A DNA stretch of 64,000 nucleotides from NCBI GenBank assembly GCA_963715655.1, contig OY970262.1:1984001-2048000 (forward strand), in the 5' to 3' direction. This DNA is from JANQPD01 sp963715655 (GTDB lineage Bacteria > Bacteroidota > Bacteroidia > Flavobacteriales > Schleiferiaceae). The position numbers were made by a program, and so were the translations under genes. This document shows positions 45,492 through 53,118 of this stretch, piece by piece (position 1 is the first letter of the stretch; each line of letters opens with the position of its first letter). The notes below the pieces were generated by a model, which was not told the origin of the DNA, ran no database searches, and saw only the letters and a list, made by a program, of their open reading frames with translations.

Positions 45492-47744
45492 TTATTGAAT
45501 TAAAACCTTCTCTATCTGCTTATTAGCGTTGTAATCTTCAAACTGAATAATATAGAAACCGGGCGTAATGCTGTTTAAGCTAAGCTCTTTTCCAGGATGT
45601 TGCCATGCTCCTACTTGCATTCCGTTAACATTAAAAAGTGTTACTTCCTTAATATCAGCTCCATAAAACTGAAGTTTATCTTTAGCAGGATTTGGGTAAA
45701 AACCAATGTTTAGCGCATTTACTTCAGCTAAAGAAACATTACCCAACACCGCTTGCGTAGTATCTACCTGATACGTTTTATTGCCTATATAACGATTAAC
45801 ATTTGGACCAAAAATACCAATAGAAACACCTAAGGTAGAATCTGTAAAATTCATATCGCGTAAGCCAATCATTCTTTGACCTTTGGTATAAACATCCCAC
45901 GTATTACCTCCATCAAGTGTTTGTAAAACGTATCTTCCTCCATTTGCACTTGGGTCTCCCGCGTAGCCTTCCGTGGCGGTCCTAAACGTCATCCATTGAA
46001 AATCGTAAAAATTTATATTGGTTGGTAAAGTTGGTTTCAAATCAACCCATGTTTGACCTCCATCGTTTGTTTTATATAATCGGCCATCATTTCCGTAAAC
46101 AATAATGGTAGAATTATCAATAACCGATATGCCATTATTTCCACGGGTGGCACCAGTACTCAAGTTTATGTTTTGCTTTATACTCACCCAGGTTTTTGTA
46201 GTGTCCGTACTCTTATACACGTTGTTGTCCGTAAACAGATATATGGTACTTAAATCGTTGAATTCTATATCTATAATAGGAATACCGTCATTAACCAGCC
46301 CACCATTTTTGATTACCCATGTTTTACCTTTATCTAAACTCACGTGTACAAAATTGCTGGTAATACCCAACATTTGATTTCCTTTTCTTAAGATAGAAAT
46401 TCCACCACCACCTGTAGCCTGACTATTTACGGAAATTAATCTGCCACTGCTACTGCTTCCTTTTACCCAGCGGCCAATTGATTTTGACGAGCCAAAAAAC
46501 AGAGTATCTGTTGAAACAGCACTAAAAACACTAGGATTTGCCGCTAATAAATTTCCTGCACTGTCCAGTAAATTATTCCACGTACTACCTCCATCTTCAG
46601 AAAATGAAAAATGCTTTTCAAAACTTCCATTGTTTACGCTACCCCCAGCAGTATATGCAAACAAATTTTGATTGTTTATCACTTCAATTTTTTGCCTGCT
46701 TGGCGTAGTCCCAATGGCAATGTCGTCAGATTGGTCTGTAAACGTAAGACCCCCATCAGTACTTACTGCAGTATGCTGTTCACGCTGTGCAATAATTTTA
46801 TTGCTACCCAACTCAATAATTGGTAAGATTAGCTGCGTGCCAAAGCCCGTAGTGCTTGTATTAAACAAGGGTGTATAGGTTTGTCCGGCATCCGTAGTAG
46901 TGTATATTCCAAAACCAGAACTACTTATTCTACAGGCAATAAGACCGGTGTTTTCATTTGAAAAATTGATATAAATTGGAAAAAAATTATTTACCGGTGT
47001 TGGCAATTTGGTGAAATTAACTCCTCCATCAGTAGTTTTAAATACTTCATCTGCGTTTGATTCTCCACAGGTCATAAAAAAGGTTTTGGAATTTATAATG
47101 CTAACTTTCCCAAACCCAAAAAACAAAAAGTTACTGCCGCTTAAGCCAGAGGGGCCACTTTTAACCACCGTCCACGTTGTTCCTAAATCGTAACTGATGT
47201 TCACATTAAAAGCGAAAGAAGATCTACTAAAGCTTAACAATGTATCTCCACTTACGTGAAAAGTGGTACCCTTGGTGTTTAATTCTTTAAAATTTAATCC
47301 TTTATCCTTGGTAAGAAATCCTCTGGCACTGTTATAATCAGGATTTAACATGTAGGTATTCCCATCAATCACTTCCACCGAAAAAAACGATTGATTTATT
47401 TTATTTCCTAGGCTGTCTTTTAGTACGTTTTCTTTCCACGTAAGGCCACCATCATTGGTAGTAATATAAGTGGCGTTGGTGCTAGATACTGCAACACCAT
47501 TGTTTGCATCTAAAAATTTTAAATCTGTTATGTTGGTAGAAACACCTTCAAAAACCACATCCCAATGTTTACCATCATCGGTGGTTCGTTTTATCAATCC
47601 ACTTTTATCTCCGGCATACAGCACGCTAGAATTAGTAGGTTGTGCATAAACACTAGCTTCCGCATTGGCATAACGCCATTCTTGGTTTTGCGCTGTAGCG
47701 GAGGTTAACGCAAAAAGTGCACAATAAAATAGTACTTTTTTCAT
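45492..47744 (-). CDS. T9SS-exported YCF48/BNR propeller protein
   Basis: 750 residues. It begins with a signal peptide (MKKVLFYCALFALTSATAQN), then a long array of BNR/Asp-box turns (TTDDGKHW, TTNDGGLTW, TTDGGVNF, TTDAGQTY, STDGGLTF, SEDGGSTW, KTNDGGQTW, QTLDGGNTW) over about 25-650. The last ~75 residues form a Por-secretion type A sorting domain with FYPNPAKDKL and FYIIQFEDYN...KVLIQ. The T9SS would move it across the outer membrane and remove or anchor the tail. Ligand and role are unknown. Related in kind to the propeller at 7663, which lacks the T9SS tail. Confidence 0.9.
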   Translation of the reverse strand: MKKVLFYCALFALTSATAQNQEWRYANAEASVYAQPTNSSVLYAGDKSGLIKRTTDDGKHWDVVFEGVSTNITDLKFLDANNGVAVSSTNATYITTNDGGLTWKENVLKDSLGNKINQSFFSVEVIDGNTYMLNPDYNSARGFLTKDKGLNFKELNTKGTTFHVSGDTLLSFSRSSFAFNVNISYDLGTTWTVVKSGPSGLSGSNFLFFGFGKVSIINSKTFFMTCGESNADEVFKTTDGGVNFTKLPTPVNNFFPIYINFSNENTGLIACRISSSGFGIYTTTDAGQTYTPLFNTSTTGFGTQLILPIIELGSNKIIAQREQHTAVSTDGGLTFTDQSDDIAIGTTPSRQKIEVINNQNLFAYTAGGSVNNGSFEKHFSFSEDGGSTWNNLLDSAGNLLAANPSVFSAVSTDTLFFGSSKSIGRWVKGSSSSGRLISVNSQATGGGGISILRKGNQMLGITSNFVHVSLDKGKTWVIKNGGLVNDGIPIIDIEFNDLSTIYLFTDNNVYKSTDTTKTWVSIKQNINLSTGATRGNNGISVIDNSTIIVYGNDGRLYKTNDGGQTWVDLKPTLPTNINFYDFQWMTFRTATEGYAGDPSANGGRYVLQTLDGGNTWDVYTKGQRMIGLRDMNFTDSTLGVSIGIFGPNVNRYIGNKTYQVDTTQAVLGNVSLAEVNALNIGFYPNPAKDKLQFYGADIKEVTLFNVNGMQVGAWQHPGKELSLNSITPGFYIIQFEDYNANKQIEKVLIQ

Positions 47745-47875
47745 GGTGATTATTTTAATGTAAAAATCTTAACCATGTGTGATTTATAAAATACGTAGAG
47801 TTGCGTATTCATAAGGCAAAATTTGGAATGATAAAAAAGTTATACGCTTATAAAATATCATTTCGACATTATCCT

Positions 47876-48859
47876 TTATTTCAATTTATGCTTTATTTTC
47901 TCAAGTAATACTTCAAAATCAAGTGATTCGCCATAAATCATGCTATTTTGCATTTCTTTATAATCTGCTCTATAACTAGCCAACAGCTTACTTGGGGGAA
48001 TTACATTCAGATTTTGGAGAGTCAACATTTCATAATTAGTTGATTTCGTAGGAGTCAACACTTTTCTGTGGGTAACAATACAATGAAAAAGTTCTTTATT
48101 CTTTAGGGCATTCTCACCAAATTCTGAATCTAACATTTGCCCAATGTCGTAAAAATGCCTGGACATTCTAAGATGCCTTATTTTTTCAATAGGCTTCGCA
48201 AATTCTTCATGCAACAGTATCAGCTTTTCTAAAAATGTCTTTTGAGGATTGGTTGCATACACCATAAATTCTTTTTCCATAAAATCTGTTTGAGGATAGT
48301 TTTCATCAATAAGCGATTTAATACCAACCTCTTGGTTAGGTTCAATTAAAGACCTAGCACTTACTTCTATCAAAACTCTTTTGGGTAAATAATTTACTTC
48401 ATTAAAAAGAGATTGATAATTAACTTTAATGGTTTCCGGGTCTTGATCAGATATTTTAGTGTTTTCTATAATTATTTCATAACTACTACTATTAATACCA
48501 TAATTGCTTAGCTGCCCTTTTAAAATTTCCGTTAATTTTTGAGATACAAACTGATGACAAGCTCTCCTTAATTTCCTTATTTCTCCTTTTGATAAACTTC
48601 CTTGAAACCCTAAATATTCTCGGTTTATTCCTAAGTCAATATCCTCCGAAAATCTTTGAATCAATTTGAAAGCTTTGCTTAATGAGGTGCCACCCTTAAA
48701 TATTAAATGATTTGCTAATTTTGAAGTAAACAACATCCGCAACATAAGACAAACCCAAGCATCTTTTTCAACAGCTTGCGGAGGAAGGTTTGTTTTCACT
48801 CCTATTTGCGTAAATAATTCTATTTGTTCTTCTGTAGATAAAGTAAGCCAATTATTCAT
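47876..48859 (-). CDS. AbiEii-type nucleotidyltransferase toxin
   Basis: 327 residues. The MNT-fold catalytic element is visible: KGGTSLSKAF at 55-64 followed by SEDIDLGI (Asp73 and Asp75 as metal ligands). The rest is an all-helical region. AbiEii toxins transfer nucleotides to tRNA or other RNAs and provide abortive infection as type IV toxin-antitoxin systems. The start overlaps the upstream antitoxin-like gene by 8 bases, the usual antitoxin-toxin order. The nearest other genes are unrelated. Confidence 0.88.
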   Translation of the reverse strand: MNNWLTLSTEEQIELFTQIGVKTNLPPQAVEKDAWVCLMLRMLFTSKLANHLIFKGGTSLSKAFKLIQRFSEDIDLGINREYLGFQGSLSKGEIRKLRRACHQFVSQKLTEILKGQLSNYGINSSSYEIIIENTKISDQDPETIKVNYQSLFNEVNYLPKRVLIEVSARSLIEPNQEVGIKSLIDENYPQTDFMEKEFMVYATNPQKTFLEKLILLHEEFAKPIEKIRHLRMSRHFYDIGQMLDSEFGENALKNKELFHCIVTHRKVLTPTKSTNYEMLTLQNLNVIPPSKLLASYRADYKEMQNSMIYGESLDFEVLLEKIKHKLK

Positions 48860-49436
48860 TCGCTAAAATTACTTTTTGCACCCAAATAGGCGCTCCCTTC
48901 AAGTTTTGATATATTAATTCTTGCTCACCGCTTTCATCAATTATCATTTGTATTCTATCAACCTGTTCGGCTCTAACATTCTTTTCTCCAATTGTTTTTA
49001 ATGCTTGAATGATAATACTGGTTAAGCGATGTTCTGTACTAAGATTTTTGGGGTTTGTTTTTTTAAACTGAATGGTTTGTTTTCCCACTTTTATGCTTCT
49101 TGCCGAGCCATCTGTTAGAAAAACCACTTTCATAGGAACTTGCGTAGATAGCCCTAAAATATTTAACGCTGTAGAACCTGTAGGTAAAATTCTTGCTTTA
49201 TCGCGTTTGGCAATAGCTTTTGCTATTTCTTCTGCATGGGGGAAAATTACACCTAGCCGTGCATGTGTTTTAGGCAATAAATATATGCCTTTGGCAATAC
49301 GTGTAATTTTTCCGTCTTTGGTTAGCCGTTGCAACGATTTACGTACAGCCTCATAGTTACTAGGTGCGCTAAAATCAGATACGAAGAATATCCCGCCTCT
49401 ATCTATACTTTTTTCTATTGTATCTAAGTTTAACAT
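48852..49436 (-). CDS. AbiEi/DUF6088-like antitoxin
   Basis: 194 residues. The N-terminal winged helix is evident (NYEAVRKSLQRLTKDGKITRIAKGIYLLPK at about 28-57), then a globular domain with the LPTGSTALNILGLSTQVP segment typical of AbiEi/DUF6088 proteins. The winged helix usually represses its own operon. It lies upstream of and overlaps the toxin gene by 8 bases. Together they are a compact abortive-infection/type IV TA module. Confidence 0.85.
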   Translation of the reverse strand: MLNLDTIEKSIDRGGIFFVSDFSAPSNYEAVRKSLQRLTKDGKITRIAKGIYLLPKTHARLGVIFPHAEEIAKAIAKRDKARILPTGSTALNILGLSTQVPMKVVFLTDGSARSIKVGKQTIQFKKTNPKNLSTEHRLTSIIIQALKTIGEKNVRAEQVDRIQMIIDESGEQELIYQNLKGAPIWVQKVILANE

Positions 49437-49550
49437 TGTCCCAAAAATAGTAAATATTTGGGACGGTTACGCACCATTACAATGAAAATTTTAACGAGAA
49501 ACTAGTAAAGCATCTGAGATTTGTAGCTAAATGACAAAATCAACTTATAC

Positions 49551-49748
49551 CTATTCAGCCGATTTTTTCTTTTTTGCTTCCGCCACTATAACACCTATAT
49601 CCATATTATCAGAGTCTCTTATTTGATTAATGCAATTATAAACCTTTATCGCTTTATCAAACTCTCCCAGATTTTCGAGCCCAAAGCCCTTCAAAAAAAG
49701 TGCATCAGTATTAGTTGAGTCTTTATTAAGATAAAAATTACAATGCAC
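49551..49748 (-). pseudogene. TPR fragment, probably a gene remnant
   Basis: 65 codons from a GTG at 49748, with an in-frame TAG seven codons upstream. The content is one TPR unit (DALFLKGFGLENLGEFDKAIKVYN) and a Lys-rich tail. No signal peptide or full repeat set precedes it. It lies directly downstream of the short lipoprotein-like frame and looks like the residue of a larger TPR gene; a small real gene cannot be excluded. Confidence 0.4.
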
Positions 49749-49763
49749 AATGAGGAAATCATA

Positions 49764-50101
49764 CTAAGCGCTGATTACATTTTGATGTGTTTTTTTCCAA
49801 ACGCCTTTGGCACTCCTTATTTCACTCACACTCCTCTGCATTATCTGTTCTTTTTGTAGCTCAACTAAAGCGTAATAAAAGGAACTACAGCTGTCAAGAT
49901 TTTTCTTAATTATATCTAAATCTAAAGATGCTTTATGACCATCGGGGTTACATACTGAAGTACGTTCATTAAAGTCTTTTTGGCTATTTGTGTAAAAGCA
50001 ATTACAAAATGTTTCTGACTCAGCACGGCCAGATTCTTTCACTTGAATAGAACATGAAATTATTAAAACCAATACACCTAAAATAGTAATGTCCTTTTCA
50101 C
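49764..50101 (-). pseudogene. small lipoprotein-like gene with a probable one-base frameshift
   Basis: An uninterrupted frame of 102 codons runs from TTG 50072 to 49764, with an ISC lipobox-like site near the start (VLIISCSIQ). A GTG at 50101 begins MKRTLLF and stops at once. If the A-run at 50095-50098 had one more base, that GTG would instead read MKKDITILGVLVLIISCS in one frame with the rest, a standard lipoprotein signal. The body contains several Cys (CNC, C) and helical segments. The function is not recognised. Confidence 0.5.
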
Positions 50102-50120
50102 TCTAAATACTCATTAAGTC

Positions 50121-51476
50121 CTACTTCAAATAAACCGTTTTTCTATTCACAAACTCTAAAATTCCATCTTTACAAAGTTCCCGGCCATAACCACTGGTTT
50201 TGGTGCCGCCAAATGGTAATCGCGGATCAGATTTTACAAGTTCATTAATAAAATAGGCACCATCGCTTACGCGGTGGATATGCGCCAAAGCTTTTTCAGT
50301 ATCTTTCGTACAAACCGTTACACCCAAGCCAAATTTAGATTGTTCTGAAAGTTCAAAGGCGTGATCAACGTTTTTCGCTTTTATCATAGCGGCAAGCGGG
50401 CCAAAAGTTTCCTCGTCAAACGCAGGCATACCAGGTGTTACATTTCCTAAAACGGTAGGTTCATGAAAAGCATCCGTTTGTTTCCCACCACAAAGTAACT
50501 CTGCTCCTTTCTCTACTGATTTTTGCACTTGTTTTTGTAGTTGCTCGGCTAAATCTACTCTGGCTAATGGGCCAATAGTAGTATCATCATTCATGGGGTC
50601 TCCAGCTTTTAATTTGCCAATTTCAACTACAAATTTTTCCACAAATGCATCATACACTTCTTCTGCAATAATAAAACGCTTGGCCGCAATGCAACTTTGC
50701 CCAGCATTCATCATACGTGCATTTACAGCGGTTTTTACCGTTGCGTCCAAATCGGCATCAGCCCACACCATAAAAGAGTTACTACCGCCTAATTCTAACA
50801 ATGATTTTTTAATGTATTTACCCGCTAAAGCCGCTACAGAGGAGCCCGCTTTTTCGCTTCCTGTAAGGGTAACTGCTTTTACAATAGGGTTAGAAAGAAT
50901 ATCTTCAGTTTTATCATGATCCATAAAAATGTTTTGAAAAACATCATCAGGGAAACCAGCTTTTTTAAATACTTCTTCTATGAGCAACGTACTTCCTAAA
51001 ACATTTCCAGCGTGTTTCAATACGCATACATTACCCGCCATAAGCGTTGGCGCTGCATAACGGAACACTTGCCAAAATGGAAAATTCCAAGGCATTACCG
51101 CAAATACGCAACCAATAGGTTCATGACGTACAAAGCTTTTGATAGCATCGGTTTTTATGTGTTCATCCGCTAAAAAGGCTTCTGCATTATCAGCATAATA
51201 ATCACAAGCTAAGGCGCATTTTTTTACTTCTCCTTTTGCTTCGGTAATGGGTTTACCCATTTCTAAAGTTATCATTTTACCGTATTCATCCGCGTTTTCA
51301 CGCAGCACCTCTCCTGCCTTTTTCATTAATTTTGCACGTTCTGCAAAAGTGGTAGTGCGCCAGCTTTTAAATGCCTTGTCTGAGCGTTCTAAAATTGCTT
51401 CTATTTCTTTCTTAGACTGCTCTTCGTAGGTTTCCAGCACTTTTAAGTTATACGGATTTATACTTTTAAATTCCAT
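50121..51476 (-). CDS. NAD(P)-dependent succinate-semialdehyde dehydrogenase family enzyme
   Basis: 451 residues. ALDH superfamily motifs: catalytic Glu in LLELGGSN (about residue 228), catalytic Cys in NAGQSCIAAKR (about 262) and FGPLAAMIKA. It resembles the GabD/Sad-like branch that oxidises succinate semialdehyde to succinate, or related short aldehydes. It is the last of six same-strand genes whose other members make and process amines. The gap to the ATP-grasp gene is 88 bases, so it may have its own promoter. The order supports a role at the end of a GABA route. Confidence 0.88.
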   Translation of the reverse strand: MEFKSINPYNLKVLETYEEQSKKEIEAILERSDKAFKSWRTTTFAERAKLMKKAGEVLRENADEYGKMITLEMGKPITEAKGEVKKCALACDYYADNAEAFLADEHIKTDAIKSFVRHEPIGCVFAVMPWNFPFWQVFRYAAPTLMAGNVCVLKHAGNVLGSTLLIEEVFKKAGFPDDVFQNIFMDHDKTEDILSNPIVKAVTLTGSEKAGSSVAALAGKYIKKSLLELGGSNSFMVWADADLDATVKTAVNARMMNAGQSCIAAKRFIIAEEVYDAFVEKFVVEIGKLKAGDPMNDDTTIGPLARVDLAEQLQKQVQKSVEKGAELLCGGKQTDAFHEPTVLGNVTPGMPAFDEETFGPLAAMIKAKNVDHAFELSEQSKFGLGVTVCTKDTEKALAHIHRVSDGAYFINELVKSDPRLPFGGTKTSGYGRELCKDGILEFVNRKTVYLK

Positions 51477-51564
51477 CGTTATTCTTTTTTATTTGATTGA
51501 TATACAAACCCCCAAACCACACATTTGTGTAATTTGGGGGATATAAAGTAAATTGTTTCTTTTA

Positions 51565-53100
51565 TTACTTAGTAAGACTTCCAATTAAATCTGGTTGCGG
51601 ATTTTCTGCATCTGGAATTTCCTCCGAAACATATTGACCATGTATGGCATTTATCCAGTTTTTAGCACGGTCGGTTAATTGAAAATCATCGGTCATCAAT
51701 CTACCGCGTGTTACCACAATACCCATGTCTGCTCCTTCGTATAAATAATCTCCGTTTTTAGAAATACGTAAAAAGAACGCTTCTTTCTCTGATTCTACCG
51801 CTCTTCTATGTGAGTCCATACGATCAAATTGAATGTGACCATTATCAAACATTTTCCAAATTCCGCTTTGAGGCGATTGATGAATATATTCGATGCTTTT
51901 TTTGGTATGTTTAATAACCAACTGACTCCACCCGTCAATGTTTTCCTGTCTTCCCCAACGGTCATTCACCGCTTTTACGCTCAATTCATACGGTTGTTCC
52001 ATCCATTCTAAAATGTGAAACATGTGCAATGGAATATCTGCCAAAGCAAATACCGCGTGATTAGTAATAGAACTGGCGCCCGTAATACGTGGGTTTAATT
52101 CACCTAAATAAATCTGTTGATTATCTTGATCTATTAAAAAATCTAGTTCAAAATAACCTTTGTATCCTTCTTTACGTAACTGATCTCCAAATAACTGTGT
52201 GTATTTACGTGCTTTTTGGCGAATACTTGGCGTAAAAGCATTGGGGTAAATTTCATTTCCGCACCAACCACCTTTGTATGGTGTAAGTTCTTTAAAACCA
52301 ACTAACTCTGTCATTAAAGGAGCCACCACCGTACCATGTTGTGTAACACAAGCTTCAATAGCTGCGCCACGGCAGTTAATACGCTTCATTACCTTCACTT
52401 CGCTTTCCGCGATGATTTCATCTTTATGTTTATTAAATTCATCTTCATTAGAAATAAAGAAGGTAGTATGGCCGCTATCTCCAAAAGGCGTTTGAATCAC
52501 CAAGTCTGATCCTAATTCTTTTGAAACTTCTTGAAGATGCTCATATCCTTTTACACCGCTTAATACGTAAGGCACACACTCTACCCCTGCTTTTTCAGCA
52601 ATACGGTTTGTATTCACTTTATTATCCATAAAGGTGCGCATCTTGGCACTCGGAAACATTATTTCTAAACCTAACTTTTTAGCTAATTTCTCGGTTTCAT
52701 CATTAAACATTAAGAAAAGTGCTTTGCCGGCTTTTTTACCGTTAGCCCTTACCTTAATATAATCCTGTACTTCAGGATGTTGTAATAGGTAATTGTTAAT
52801 ATCTTCAATACTTTCAAAATCATCATGTGGTATTTCCATTTTTGGTGAAAACACGTTTGGATGCTGCCCATCAAAACACTCAATATGACAAATAAACTTG
52901 AAGCCTTTTATCCATTCATCAGCGCCAAGCAAATTAAAATTTGTTGCACTTATAAAGTAAATAGGTGTTTCATTTTTATAGAAAAACCTGCGTATATCCG
53001 GAATACCTTTTAAAATATTATCGGGTTTTGTTTTCTTAACAGCTGTTTTTGCACTAGGTGCTTTTTCATCGGCTGTTTTGGTTGCTGTTTTCTTACTCAT
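51565..53100 (-). CDS. ATP-grasp ligase of unknown substrate
   Basis: 511 residues. The first ~32 residues are Lys/Ala-rich and look disordered. The ATP-grasp core extends over about 130-370: LVIQTPFGDSGHTTFFIS forms the glycine-rich loop, and ELDFLIDQDNQQIYLGELNPR carries the metal-binding Glu residues and Asn. Annotation habit would call it biotin carboxylase, but there is no biotin carrier or carboxyltransferase gene nearby, so a carboxylate-amine ligase is at least as likely. It is 18 bases after the decarboxylase gene. A C-terminal domain of about 100 residues is unassigned. Confidence 0.8.
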   Translation of the reverse strand: MSKKTATKTADEKAPSAKTAVKKTKPDNILKGIPDIRRFFYKNETPIYFISATNFNLLGADEWIKGFKFICHIECFDGQHPNVFSPKMEIPHDDFESIEDINNYLLQHPEVQDYIKVRANGKKAGKALFLMFNDETEKLAKKLGLEIMFPSAKMRTFMDNKVNTNRIAEKAGVECVPYVLSGVKGYEHLQEVSKELGSDLVIQTPFGDSGHTTFFISNEDEFNKHKDEIIAESEVKVMKRINCRGAAIEACVTQHGTVVAPLMTELVGFKELTPYKGGWCGNEIYPNAFTPSIRQKARKYTQLFGDQLRKEGYKGYFELDFLIDQDNQQIYLGELNPRITGASSITNHAVFALADIPLHMFHILEWMEQPYELSVKAVNDRWGRQENIDGWSQLVIKHTKKSIEYIHQSPQSGIWKMFDNGHIQFDRMDSHRRAVESEKEAFFLRISKNGDYLYEGADMGIVVTRGRLMTDDFQLTDRAKNWINAIHGQYVSEEIPDAENPQPDLIGSLTK

Positions 53101-53118
53101 AGTTTTTCTAAATTAATA

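Noticed and set aside
51565..53100. Calling the ATP-grasp protein a biotin carboxylase
   Set aside because: No biotin carrier or carboxyltransferase gene is nearby and the neighbours handle amines; the family label alone is not enough.
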